Below, piece by piece: positions 1-12,535 of a stretch of DNA of 64,000 nucleotides. The DNA comes from Galdieria partita (taxonomy: Eukaryota > Rhodophyta > Bangiophyceae > Galdieriales > Galdieriaceae). The stretch is taken from positions 62,001 to 126,000 of the forward strand of contig BQMJ01000003.1 of the NCBI GenBank assembly GCA_025991245.1. Reading direction: 5' to 3'. A model generated the notes under the pieces. That model was not told where the DNA came from. It saw only the letters and a list, made by a program, of their open reading frames with translations, and searched no databases. Made by a program: the position numbers and the translations under genes. The number at the start of each line of letters is the position of its first letter. The first letter of the stretch is position 1.

Positions 1-3000
1 CTTGAGAGTTGCATCAAGTCCGTCGGTTGAATGCGAGGTACATAGGAACCTTCAATATGCAAGGAAACACTCTTTTCCACTTGAAACACATCTCTATCTT
101 GACAAACTCGAAAAATGGCTTCAAAGCATAACTTGGTAATAGATATAATAATGGGAGACTAGATAGCCTTTGATTGATATTCAAATTCTCTAAAAAACCC
201 ACCTACCGAAGCAGCAAAAGGGGCAATCAGAACGAGCAACTGACCAAGTGACTCAAGAAACTTTAGATTTCTAATGAACATAACAAGGCCAGGGCTTCTA
301 ACTACTTGTCTCAAGGGAGTTTCCATCGCATCCAGACAAGACAGACATAAATCCAACAAAGATTTCGGAGGACTATCTTTCAGAGTATTACAAAGAATAG
401 AGCTCGCGGTTTCAATTAAAGACGATACAATATGAATACTTGTCTCCACAGGAGCCAGTAAGCCTGAATGAATAAGTAATTCATCATTGCGGAGACCACT
501 GGAAAGTAAACTCGACGATGATTCAAGTCTCGCATTCATTTGGTAAACAAAACTTCCTCTATCGGCTACGAATTCCACAAACGGAATCAACGAATTTGTA
601 AACTTCTCAAGAGTCAACTTTTCCAATGTTTTTAGAAAAGAATAATACACACTAACCTGGCATTCTGTCAAGACACCAATATCTTCTAATGACGCCATCG
701 CTTTTATCAAACACAGCAGACTATCCAACAATGGAAGAGCAATAAAGCTCTCTTCTTCATTTTCCACATTGGAGTCATCTGCACGTGTATATCGAACAAG
801 AGAGTCAGATGCAAACAAATCATCTCCGTTAGTTGTGAACTGTCCCGCAATACTTCGGTAAATACTTCTTTGAAAATGACCACTAGAAAAGATATTGTAA
901 AATAGCTGTCGCATTCTTCCATTTGCTCGTAACAACTGATGAATATCCAAACCGAATTCACCAAGCATCAGTCGATGAAACACTAGGTATTGAATAACAA
1001 CGGATAACATCAACGAGCCAACTGCCAGTTTGGATAGTGATAAGTAGTGACTGGCTTCCGAGATGACAATATCGATAATCCACTCTACACAAGTCTTTCG
1101 AGAATGAAAGGCATGTTGACTTAAAATGTGAAATATTTGCTTAGCATCTGCAACTGTTTCGTTGGGTTGATTTATCTCATATGTGGAATATTCTGCTAAA
1201 TATTCGAAAACTATACCAATACTTGTCCATAACGAAAGACCTGTCGTCGAAGACTCCTTCAACTTGAGCATCCACAAAATCAAAGTCTTGGAAGCCATAA
1301 CAAAAGTATTATGAGCATAGAAGATATTGCATCGAGGAGTAGAAAGGTCATGAAGTTTCTTCAATAGGAGCAGCAATGTTGCATGAATACTCTCATCCGA
1401 CAAAAAGGTCTTCGCTGCTGGTTGTTCTTTACTTGATACTAAGAAATCAACGAAATTCAGCAACTGCAAAATCCACGAGGAAAGCATTTCTTCGGTATCT
1501 GCCTGCTTCTTAGAGTCTAAACGACAAGTTGCAGCAAGAAGTAATTGATACCAGCTTGAAAACAGATTTTGGAGTTCTTCAGAATGGATTTTGTCAAACG
1601 ACGTAACTATAAGAGTCAAAAGAGTAAAAAGTTGTGATACATGCAACGGTATATCCAACTCCATTATTTGAACTCCTTCATTTGTATTTCGATATGAATA
1701 TTCAAAATAACACAAGGCAATGAGGCGCAACGAGGATGACAATGATTGACAGAATAGAGAAGAATCAGCAACATGAGTCACGAGATTGTCTTTTGACTGA
1801 CTTCCATAACATTTCAATAACCCAGTCAATAGTTCCATTTTATGAAAGCCAATATATCGAAATGCATATGAACTTGTCGCTTGTCTACTGCAAATCAACG
1901 ACAAGAACGACAACGATACGGCCAAGTTCTTGTCAGAGAAACTTTGGTTCTCTGCCAATACAGTGACAACCTTTACTACGGCAGAAAATATTCCTTCTCC
2001 AATCGAATCCATATCTTCAAATCCTAACAAGTATAACCCTGTTTCTTCATCAAAACTTGTTCCTAACGAACAGAATACAAAATACAGTAGAGATTCCAAC
2101 ATTTTATCTCTTTTTACTAACGCCTGCAAGTTTACATCCAACTGTAAAGGCTCCCATAATGGAACTTCAACCACAGAATCTACTATGCTTTGATACAGCG
2201 TCATTCGTGTCTTTTGTCGACGTGTAGAACTCAAACAAGTATGAATAAAAGTATTTGAGCAGGCAGCACATGAACATAAAGTATCGGCTGCGGCGTACAT
2301 TACTAATGAAAATGGAAATGAGCTCAAACCAATAAACGAAAGTAACAACGAAAGATATTGAGATTCCGAAGAAATGAGATCAGAAAGGGAGCCAACTGTT
2401 GAGGGTAGAAAGCCTAGTCGGTGACTCTTGAAAAGCTCTACCAAACGTTGAACCACGATACAACCACAACAAATGCTTCTGCATATCATTTGTAAAAGTT
2501 CTAAACGTCCACTATCGAGTGCATTTACAAGTGCTGCTTCTCCTTCTCCATCTGCCGACAGTATTAGGATAATATTATGAAAACAATTGTTAGCGACAGA
2601 TACAATATTGTCTGTCTGACAAATGTCCATATAAATTTGGTATATTACAGAGAAATATTGCGAATCTGCTGAAGTATTGTGTGCTAACAACAATGCAACC
2701 AAGCTACAAGCATTAAAAGCAAGCTGCCACTTATGAAAAGCAGAAACATATTCCAACTTTTTCCAATTTGAGATAATAGTGCGGATAGTTACATGTCCAA
2801 TATTCTTCAAAACAGAAATTTCTGCTCCTTCCAACGCATTTGTTCTCAAATAGAGTTGACTAACATAACCTTTGGCTAAACTCAACATAGCACAAACAAC
2901 TTCCAAGGCATCAGGGTGTTCTATCGCTTGATTGTATTCACGACGAATTCCAATACCGTTCCCTCCAAAAAGTTGCTCCAGTAAGTGAAATGATAATCTC

Positions 3001-5205
3001 TCTGAACGTATATCAGCAATAAAGTGAATCAAAGATGCTTTCAACTTGGCAGGAATCTCCAGCAGACACAATTGTAGACATAGCATCAGTAACTCTTGAA
3101 TATTACTTTCTGTCAAGGTAGTTAACAAGAGCTGATCATCTGCCACAGCACATGCATCAAGAGTGTCAATAAATGCAGCAAGTGTCAGACCTTCTGCTTC
3201 TGACAAATAAAACAGTTCCTTTGATTCTATTTCTGTCACTTGTTCACGCCCTTTAGTCAAAGCATTACAATAATACTTTAATGAGTGATAAATGCGTTCC
3301 AATGAAGCAAAAGGGTGTCCAGAGTGACTCAAAAAATTCAACACCAAAAAAGTCATCTGATGACCCCCCTTTGCAAAGTATTTCAGCATACGAAAGAAAG
3401 ATACTACGGTTGAGAAAAATACAGGACCCGCATAAGGAATTTCAGAATTGCGTTCCACAATATCACCAATTTCAACAACCAGATTTCCATAAAAAGACAT
3501 TAGATTTCCTGACTGAGCATTCCATATTCGATAAGAATGGATATCACAAACTTTGCAAGCTCTTCCAGTAAGTGACATAAGGTGTGCAATCAAATAGGAA
3601 TTGTCGTGCGCTTGATATGTTTCTGGTTGATGACTTGCAGATACTGAACGAAACTGACCTTCTTGGAAAGTCATCTCAACGTCATCACTTTCAAACCTGT
3701 CTAGAAGTCTTACGATAGCTTCTCGACAACGAATGCTGAGCACTGAACAAAGGTTTGACAAGTCGACAATATCATATACAAGTTCCGAGTAGCCATCTCT
3801 CATCAATCCCACATCTTCTAACAAAGTACCATATCCAGCATCCAGAAATTCACCTAAATGATCATCTAGAAACTCAAAAAGGTTGCTTTGACAAGTAAGC
3901 TGTACTAATAAATCGATAAGTGAATCCTCATCCACCTGAATGGTTGAGTCGCAATAGAGAAGAAACAAGCAACCCATAAAACAAGGAATGGCTATAGCTC
4001 TGGAGTTGGGAGAAAACAAGTCGTTATCTCCAAATTCATTCTTTCGTATCATTTCTTCAAGACGTTGCAGAAATTCTCGATTGGAGAACAAAAGATTTTT
4101 GTCACTGCGTTTGGTTCTCGGATCATACAACTGAACCACACGAGAGCGATCCAGGGCTCCGTTTAAAGCTAAAAATAAAGTACATACGCTGCTTTTGATA
4201 TCTCTTACAAAACAAGAAAAGACATGAGCGGAGCTTACATATGATGACTCCTTCATCCAACAATGTAACTGGAAATAAAACTCGAGAATTCGTTGGACCA
4301 AGTTGAACAGTTCTACTACTTGGTTAGAGGTTGACTGGCAAGTATAACACATAAGAAATATACATAAACTAAATAGATATGGTTCTTCAGGAAATAAATC
4401 GCCATACAATTGATTACGGTTCAACTCTACTAAAGTTCTTTCTTGACTATCATTACTGAAAGACTCCAGTGCCTTCCTAACAGCATCCTTATCCAAACTA
4501 TCCACCCATTTGGAGATTCTTCTAATTAAATTAGAAAATAGGGCTTCTTCTTTGACTAGGATATCTCTAGAGTTCAAAATGACCTAGAAGACAACAAGTC
4601 AACAACCGACATATATCTATACATATAAAACTCACTGAGAAGCAAGGCTCTTCTTCTGGTTCCATCAGTGGAACTCTGAGAATATCCAGTAAAGCTCGCA
4701 AAATCATACTGCGCCTATCGAGAAAAGCTTGTTTTGCTCTCTCAACAGCATTCCTACGAAAAAATGTTATTTCCAAAAACCAACAAATACTACAACTTAC
4801 TCTGTACTAATCGAACCATCTTCATTTTTGACTTTCCATAACAGCTCACCTGCTTCAGACTCGTGGATATCCAACGTATCTAGTGACAAGAAAAACAAAG
4901 ATTCAATCAACCCAGGTGAACAGTATAAATACATACCACTCAATAAAATAACCGCTTTTCCAAAGTCTTCGGCGACTCTTCGTTTCGAACCTTGCAATAC
5001 AATCACACCTTCCGATAAGATTTGCTGTCGTACTTGCTGGTCCCGTCCTCTATCGAAACTAGTTTGGTAACTTTTGACGGGAACAACATGGTACTTCTTA
5101 CTTTCTCAGTTTGGGATCAAAGGGATTAGAAAAAACTGCATGCCATATTCTCAGTTCTTGTGGCTCAATAGTCACAGATTTGAGTAACTCCCTTAAACAA
5201 CTCAT
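1..5205 (-). CDS. NUP205: Nuclear pore scaffold protein Nup205/Nup192 (3' end outside window)
   Basis: This is the large alpha-solenoid scaffold nucleoporin of the inner ring of the nuclear pore. I read six exons: 5205-5102, 5070-4937, 4879-4801, 4753-4636, 4583-207 and 131-1, giving about 1,650 residues before the window edge, against roughly 1,700-2,000 for the family. Seen directly: the N-terminus holds a segment SEGVIVLQGSKRR followed by AVILLSDTLDIHE, which lines up with the conserved TEGVAIQG and ILSDLFDIGE stretches of animal Nup205. Near residue 800-900 there is LYLLGFED, the same as LYLLGFE in human Nup205. The rest is helical and leucine-rich without other domains. The last intron (206-132) was placed because the frame after it stays open to base 1. 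Family call is firm; exact exon 1 depends on a 31-bp intron. Confidence 0.85.
5071..5101 (-). other. Inferred 31-bp intron in the nucleoporin gene
   Basis: The sequence on the minus strand starts GTAAGAAG and ends CAAAAG. Removing it joins an ATG-started frame (5205) to the frame carrying YQTSFDRGRDQQ, which runs on into the conserved Nup205 N-terminus. Without splicing the first frame hits a stop at once. At 31 bp it is clearly shorter than the 44-59 bp introns found elsewhere in the window. Confidence 0.55.
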
Positions 5206-5268
5206 AAACGTTTCTCAAAACAATTTTTATTAGGCATTTGAGTCGTTTGAAATAATGTTTTGGTGCAA

Positions 5269-7510
5269 TTAGGGAAACGCACCCTCTACAAGTATCGTAT
5301 TGGGCAGACTTTTGCTAACTTCAGTCAATTGTTCTATTATACTCGTTACGATAACACCGACTTGCGCAAAGTCCAAATCCTAGTAAAAGCTTTAAGCAAG
5401 GGATAAATTATCAAATATTCAAACGTACGAAGTTCATACACAATTGCCGCGCAAACAAACGTATAAATTCCTCTGATACAGGAAAATGTAGGACAAAGTT
5501 TCCACAATAAATCTCATTTCCAAAATTCAATCTAAGTTCAACAGTTTCCTGCCAAAGTCCCATAGCATCAGTTATGCAAATCTGCTGATAGTCCATAACA
5601 GCCCTAATAGTACTCTCACTAATATACGATATCTTATTATACTTGTCATTTGTACTATTGTCACTTGTTCCAGTGTTCTCTTCTTCCCCACTCCTTGACA
5701 GACGTGTATGAAAGTTGATTCCTTCGTTTAATGTTGGCAGGTGCAGCTCAATTTGTATAGGAGTATTACGATAAGAAAAAGTTGCTTCTGTAGAAGACTC
5801 CGAATTGGGACAATAATTGTATTCTGCAAGCTGGGGTTGAGGTTCACAGGCAGTCGTCATTTCAGATTGCAATAAGCACGATAAATAGTTTTGAGAAGAG
5901 ACGGATTCGTGTCGTAACGCAGTATCTACGCTTTCTTGATAACAGCGATATATCTCTTCATCCACTTGGCCAACCCAACCCTGCTCATCTGCCCCGAGTC
6001 CTGCATCATCTATAGAATCCTCATTGAAAGCTACAAGTTGCTTCATATCGTTGTCAACATGATGATCTTCTCCCATAAGACACGAGTGTCCTGTATGACA
6101 TTCTTGCAAAGTGCAAATCTGTGGTTTTGATATCAAGCCTTCACTGTTTCCTTCCTTGAATAAATCGACAGTATTCATAGGAAGATTTCCGCAACTTTCA
6201 AATAAAAGTTGTTCTTTCAAGTCACCGAACGATATGCTACCAGACGACTCCGCTTGGTCTATTAAATAACTTTCACTTTCCATATCACAATTTCTATTTA
6301 TACGGTCCCATTCGGTTTGGATGCAAGAATAATTAATAGATTGCGATGTTATCGTCTGTTTTTTTTGTATCTTTGGAATTCGTCGTCTTTTACACGATTT
6401 CTGTGGTCCAGACTGCTCAGATTCTATCATTGGAAGCGCCTTTAGTAATTTCTGATACGTGCTTAATATTTTCCAAACTATTTCTCGCGAGAGTTTTTTG
6501 CATTGACCTGACAAATATTTGCCTACAGTATTCTTTCCTATTCTCGCGGTCTTTGCAAATTCCCTCCTTGACAAACCGTTGCATTTTAGGAAAGCGTTGA
6601 TTTCTTGTCTCCAACCGTCGAACTCTGTTAATGAGCTTGGAATAGACAAACCACCGTATTCTAATAAACCCTGAAGTGATCGCTTGCCATGGAAGTCTGA
6701 CGATTCTGGACTAATTTCAGGTTCTCCAGGCACAAAATAAGAAGCTTCTGAAGAAATATGAGGAGTGTCTCGAGAAAATGATTGTTTCCATTCATTATGA
6801 GCATTGCTGCACTTTAAGCATTGTGACCTATAAGCGTCATAGTCAAGAAGACTACTTGCATCTGCCGTTTCTTGTTCGTTCACTGAGCCATGGTGTGCTG
6901 GTACATAGGAAGGATACTCATCATTTGCTAAATTCGAATATGTTCTATTCCAGTAAACGCCTTGGTTCGTTGGACCACTCTGATGGCGATATAACCAGTT
7001 ATTCGTCTTCGTAGGGTATCTACAACTTTCCGACTTTACTCGTGTGTTCTGCGAGTACCCAACTCCCTCTTTATGCAAAGATATGAAGTTGGTATGCAAC
7101 GGAAGGTTCTCAAGGCTCCGTTGGAATTCTTCTGACGGAGAACTTGACAAGTTCTCTGAATAGGAACCTATGAACGGCGGCAAAACTTGACTAGAGTATT
7201 CCGTATCACATTTTCCCGAGAAAGGGGGGTCATCCTTCAAATACTTTTTGCACAAATCTTCTCTCTCTTCCCCAACCAGCTGAACGTTTTGAGGGCACAC
7301 TTCCAACTCTTCCAGGGTTCTAGTTATAGGGCTGGCAAAGTCATCCATTGCTTTCGGTGAAACTTTTTCCTGCGCCCTCCAATACAAATTGTCTTCAGTC
7401 AAGTCTGGTAAGGTTTCACGTTCTTGCCATCTATTTGTCACTGAAACCTCCCCTGTGAGTTTCTTTTCGCCTTGACTCCATTCCCCACAAGCAATTTGTC
7501 CTTCTTGCAT
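5269..7510 (-). CDS. HTH-like and SNF5-like domain protein (putative chromatin factor)
   Basis: Two exons, 7510-5429 and 5379-5269, separated by a 49-bp intron with a GTACGT donor. The protein is about 730 residues. Residues 1-290 are polar, serine-rich and probably disordered. Residues about 295-350 contain a helix-turn-helix-like segment with GLSRREFAKTARIGKNTVGK, resembling lambda-repressor type domains, then a basic patch KSCKRRRIPKIQKKQ. The last about 100 residues resemble one repeat of SNF5/SMARCB1: VELRLNFGNEIYCGNF, then EEFIRLFARQLCMNF and, across the intron, DLDFAQVGVIVTSIIEQL, equivalent to the LCDDLDL...IASAIRQQI part of INI1. SNF5 proteins are core subunits of SWI/SNF-type remodellers. 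The long N-terminus and single repeat differ from normal SNF5 (about 385 residues, two repeats), so the protein may be a distinct nuclear factor. The start is the first ATG of the frame; an upstream exon cannot be excluded. Confidence 0.6.
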
Positions 7511-7819
7511 AATAGATGACTCCCTATAAAAATGGTTTCACGTATAAGTAAAGACAAGAGGTTCTTTTCGGACTCCCCACTTACACCTGCAGAGTGAATT
7601 CACTCATAGGTTGAGAGAAGCTGTCCAGCTCGAAAACCATCTAAGAGATTAATGAGAAATAGAATAACTACTTCAAATGGGGTATGTTTCTACCTAAATC
7701 GTGAACCTGTCAAGAGAGATCCAAAAGACAAAGAAGCGCAAACCATAACAAGCCAGTTGCAGAGACCATTCCAAATCCACCTGTTGACGAAATCGAGTCG
7801 GTTTGAAGAAGAAACTTGA
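7511..7819. promoter_or_regulatory. Divergent intergenic region, SNF5-like / TPS-TPP
   Basis: A 309-bp spacer between two start codons on opposite strands. It must hold the 5' leaders and promoters of both genes. No coding segment or RNA gene is evident. No specific binding site can be named. Confidence 0.4.
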
Positions 7820-10800
7820 ATGGATCCTGATACGGTAAGTATACACAACTTGAAGTAGTTGACTATTGCTGACATTTGATTTCAGTGGGAAGTGGATTTG
7901 TCACTGTTCGATATTGAGTCAAAAGAAAAAGCTCTATTGGAGCAAATGCAGGTGAGCCTATATGACCTTTAGTTTACTTTGAGGAGTCGATGGAAGAGAC
8001 TAGGCATACCAAGCAAAATTGGATGAACTTAGGCGTCTAAGAAGATCTCAGAGAAGAAGACCTAAAAGATTACCTTCTTCTGGTTCACTTGACTCTGTGT
8101 AAGTTCTTCAGTGAGTATACTTGACCTCCTGTGCTTAAAGGTTGCTAGTCCTTCTGGTGCCTCTGCAAGTACTTCAGAAACTGCTCCCCAATATAAGAGA
8201 GTGATTTGTGTGAGCTTGCAACTACCCTCAGAAGGAATTGCCTCCAGTAGATCTTTATTTCAGACTGGACTTGCAAATGGTGGATTCTGCCTTGTCAATT
8301 TTAGATAATTTGTGCTTATGTTTGGAATAATATTTGTAGGTATACTTGATTTTCAGTCGATGAATAATTTGCCTTTTGCTTTTGTTGGATGTACTCCTTC
8401 AAATCCTACAGTATTAAGTCCTAGTGCAACAGAAAAGCGGAGGTTCCATGGAGAACAATTCTTCCCTGTGCCTTTACCTCAAGAAAGTTTTGAACAGTAC
8501 CTATCGTTTTGTCGACAGATTCTGTGGAACTTGTTGCATTATAACTTCTCGAAGCTACTAAGTAACGATGCATTTGAGTTGCATAGAGGATGGTAATATA
8601 AAGTGTTGATTTCGTCCAATTCTTTTCTGAACATATGTCGCAGGGAAGTTTATAGAGAAGTGAATATTCAGTTTGCAGATACAGTTTGTGAAGTTTATAG
8701 AGATGGTGATATGATTTGGATTCACGATTATCACTTTATGTTGCTTCCTGAAATGATCAGAAGTCGTTTATGGTATGCTAAGATTGGAATATTTCTATAT
8801 ACACCATTTCCAAGTTTTGAAGTGTTTCGATCCTTTCCTTGGAGAAATGAACTACTTTCTGGAATGTTGGGTAATATCTTTGTTTTGTATTCAAACAGAA
8901 AGTTATGAATATTATGTATCATGTCAGGATCGAGTTTGGTTGGTTTTCATAACTACGACTCTTCACGACACTTTTCGGAGTCCTGTTCACGTCTATTGGG
9001 AACAGAGGGAACTCCAAAAGGAATTGAAGTTCGTTCACTGAATGGAAGTGGTCATCTTTGTGAGATTGGAATCTATCCATATGGAATCGACGTTTTATCA
9101 CTGCGCAACTTGACGACTAAACAGTCTGTAAAGTCGAGGATGGACAGTCTAAAGGAAAAGTTTTCTGGAAAGCAAGTTATTGTTGGTTTGGACAGATTGG
9201 ATGATCAATTTGCTGGTATTCCATTGAAACTTTTGGCTTTTTATGAATTATTGAAAAGAAATAGAAAATGGCAACAACAAGTAGTATTTGTAGAGGTTTG
9301 TTGCTGTTGCTTTCTTTGATAGATTGGGACGTATTCTTTTTAGGTTGCAGTTGCTCCAGAACGTCCATCACAGACTTGTCTCAAACAAGCAGAACATGTT
9401 CACGAGTTGGTGGGGCTTATCAACTCCGAGTTTGGTACTTTTGGTTTTTGTCCGCTTCATTTTGTCAACAGGGAACTGAGCCCAGAAGACATTTGTGCTT
9501 TACTGTCGATTGGAGATATTTGTATAGTTTCCTCTACAAGAGATGGTATTAGTTTGGTTTCTTATCTGTGGGTAGTAAGTATATTTCTTGTTCAAAAGGG
9601 AAATCAAATAGACTTTCTGTGGTCTTCTATTAGTCGTGTCAGCATTCAGGCAATCATGGTGTTTTGGTTCTCTCTGAGTTTTCAGGATCTGCGTTATCAT
9701 TTTCTAGTGCGCAACATGTCAATCCTTGGAATACGGATGAACTGGTATCTGTTATCGAAAGTTCTCTTTCTATGAGTCGTCGTGAGAGAAAATTGAGACA
9801 CGATGTAGCTTATGACTTTGTTTCTACACATACAGTCAGCCTCTGGAGCAATAATTTCTTACAAGGCAGGAACATCATTTGACTTTGTGTTCATTCTGAC
9901 TGACATTATCTTGTCTCTAGACCTAGAAGAAGTGGAAGATAATCGCCTTAGTACGAAGCAAATCGTATTTTTGGATCCTAGCAAAGTTGTGGAAGCCTAT
10001 CAAAATGCAACTGGAAGACGAATTCTATTTTTGGATCACGGAGGCACTTTAGCTCCATTTCAAAGTATTGCTCCACTTGCAGGTCCAGGAGCTTCAGTAG
10101 TGCGCAACATTCATCGATTAGCGTTGAATCCACAAAATGTGTTGATGGTTGTATGTGAGAGAGATAGGGCGACTGTCTCTCGTTGGTATCAGATTCCAAC
10201 TTTTGTAGAAGATGAGCACGGTTTTCATATTTCCTCTTCGTTTAATAGCTTTGGTGGTGTAGAACAACTTTATGATGCCAATTGGAAACCAGTATCTTCC
10301 ATCTCTGCATCAGCTTCGGATTCATATAGCTCCTTGACGGCTGTAGAAGATTCCACCATACCCAATGCAGGCTCCAAGATTGGTCTTGGTTGTGAAGATG
10401 GCTTTTTTGTTCGACTTTCGGGAATGGAACAGTGGGAGGAATTGCATATTCATGCGTCTAAAAATGTGACACATTGGGAGAGTTTTGTACTACCCATATT
10501 ACAGAATTTTACTGAGCGCACACCAGGTTCAGTTATTGAGAAAGGAGAAGTATCCTTGACTTGGTATTATCAAGACTCAGACCCTGACTTTGGAGAATGG
10601 CAAGCAAGAGAATTGCATAAGCACCTGGAAAGCATCGTTGTACAGGTATCCTTTTCTTGTTCTTTGTTGACCCACAACTAAGACAATATGTTATTCAAGC
10701 ATCTGCCATTGGATATCGTTCCAGGAGATGAGCACTGTCGTTGGCTCAAGATTCGACCCAGTGGTGTAAAAAAGTATATAGCTTTAGAAAGAACACTGGA

Positions 10801-11026
10801 AATGATAGGTTACGAGTTTGACTTTTTGCTTTGTATTGGTGATGATCGTTCGGATGAAGAGACCTTTGAATGGATACGTAGTAAGGAGTATGCAGGTTGG
10901 GATATGAGTAAAATTTTTACTTGTAGAGTTGGTCGTGATTACCATAGCAATGCCATGTTTATGGTGAATAGTTGTCAAGAAATTGCCAATTTATTGGACC
11001 AACTTACAGATGGAACCCAATCATAG
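7820..11026 (+). CDS. Trehalose-6-phosphate synthase/phosphatase fusion, possibly catalytically impaired
   Basis: A multi-exon gene beginning with a 15-bp exon (7820-7834). Introns I can place include 7835-7885, 7952-8003, 8097-8140 and 9866-9920 (a GC-AG intron). The N-terminal half is a GT20 glycosyltransferase: WIHDYHFMLLPEMIR, LYTPFPSFEVFRSFPWR, GFHNYDSSRHF, STRDGISLVSYLW and GVLVLSEFSGSA are all family signatures. The C-terminal half is a HAD-type trehalose-phosphatase domain with GDDRSDEETFEWI. Several catalytic positions differ: the usual DRLDYxKG reads GLDRLDDQFAG (lysine lost), the N-terminal N-R/Q-LPV region reads SLQLP, and the HAD motif DxDGT reads DHGGT (second aspartate lost). 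Plant class II TPS proteins are also fusions with regulatory roles. I infer a weakly active or regulatory protein. Ends 118 bp from the convergent cryptochrome-like gene. Confidence 0.88.
9866..9920 (+). other. GC-AG intron in the TPS/TPP gene
   Basis: Exon ends ACAAG, intron begins GCAGGAAC and ends CTCTAG, and the join gives NNFLQ-DLEEVEDN in frame, linking the synthase and phosphatase halves. No GT donor nearby gives an open frame. Confidence 0.65.
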
Positions 11027-11144
11027 TGTATCATTCGTGGACTCGAGTGGTGCCTTCAGAATGGTTACAGTTGCAATAAAATGGATAAAAAAAAGAAGCG
11101 AAAATGATTTGCGGAATTTACTCAAACAACGAACAACTATTTCT

Positions 11145-12535
11145 TTATCCACAAGTTGCCACAAACTGATTGCCTGATGGAACCTTTCGTTTGCTACTTG
11201 ATGACGAGTGACGACTCTTCTCTAAGCGAATATTTCCGTATTTCTGAGTGATAAAACGGAAAAAGTCCCTCCAAACAAGTTCAAAATAGGTAGTTTTCCG
11301 CACATCTTCAGGAACGCTTGAACTATTCACCTCATGATAAATCTTCCTAGGACTGATACAACCCAAGGCTAGCCAAGGCGAAATTTTGCATGAAAAATCA
11401 GCACCCAAATAAGCTCCAGCATTCGTGGAGCCGATTTCCGTACTTCTCATTTCTGAAAGATAATCTTCCATTCTCTTCAAAGACTCCGATTCTCCTCCTC
11501 TAAATCCATGTATACTACGAGGATTCGACTCACCAGGAACTCGTTCTGGTGATGCATCTAATCCAAGATCGGTAAGTGTTGGGATTTCACCGGATTCACA
11601 ACGAGGTCTAGGCGGAAAAGCTTCGGTAAGTTCCAACGGTTCTCTTATCTTTCCACCAGCCTCAACACTTTCACGAAACTTGGTATAAATATCTGGCATC
11701 TTCTCAACCTCAAAAGGCAGGTCTTCAGCTTGGTAAAGAGTATTGCTCCATAGGAAGGTCATCTCTACTCCAATACTCTCTAAAGCATCTTCCACTTCCT
11801 CTTCTACCATAAGATCTTCATAAGTAACTTCTTTGTGACAAAACACTCGTTTACAACCAGTCTGACGACAAAGTTCAGGTAACACTTCTTCCGGACGACC
11901 AAGACGAACTACTAAATCGCTATCTCTTGCACGAAAAGACTTTCGTAGGTCTTCCACCGAATCAATTAAAAACTGTGCACGATACCGACCGGTTTTTTCA
12001 AAACCAAAGGAGGTTTTGCCAAACTGTCTAGGGTCAAAACAATAAACGGGTAATATTAGACTGCCTTCCTCTGCAGCTCGGAACAACGCCGGGTTATCGT
12101 GTAGACGGAGATCATTTCTAAACCAAACAATAATTTTTGAACCCTTGAAAGAGTTTTACTAAAGCATTGTTATACACAGATAAGAATCAAACCAACCTTG
12201 TACGCCGGTCCCGCATTCTCTCCAAAGTTCTCACCAAGGGGAGAAAACAAGGGTGCCGTTTTCAAGTTTCTTTGACTGTCAGATTTGTGACTCTTAGGCT
12301 GTTTCATATGTTCGGGGCTTGCAAACGAAAGTGCATCTGTTCCTGTGGCAACAATCCTTTCATAACCTTTGGCCCTCGAACGTGCTCCCGAAAAGGCAAG
12401 TCTTTGTCCATTTCTCGTACAAGGAAGCAAGGTTACTGAGTGCTTACAAGAAATATTTATCTTGCAAATAGAAAATCCTATGTGTGAGACAAAAGAAAGA
12501 AGAGCTACCGGAGATCCTTCTTTTGTGGTCTTCAT
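11145..12535 (-). CDS. CRY-DASH/PHR2-like photolyase homologue lacking the C-terminal FAD lobe
   Basis: At least two exons, 12535-12197 and 12143-11145, joined over a 53-bp intron. The first exon gives about 113 residues, rich in Ser and basic residues, likely an organelle-targeting extension. After the splice comes the classic photolyase start KIIVWFRNDLRLHDNPALF, then LPVYCFDPRQFG, FCHKEVTYED, MPDIYTKFR and KISPWLALGCISPRKIY, and finally YFELVWRDFFRFITQKYG. At that point family members continue for about 200 residues with most FAD-binding and DNA-binding residues; here the frame ends after a short serine- and lysine-rich tail. Only 118 bp remain before the convergent TPS/TPP stop, and none of it reads as photolyase. 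Closest in style to plant PHR2 and CRY-DASH. Either a truncated gene or a protein that keeps only the antenna-binding alpha/beta domain. Confidence 0.8.

Noticed and set aside
1736-3571. Plus-strand open frames opposite the nucleoporin gene
   Set aside because: They are antisense shadows without family features; the minus-strand protein is conserved throughout.
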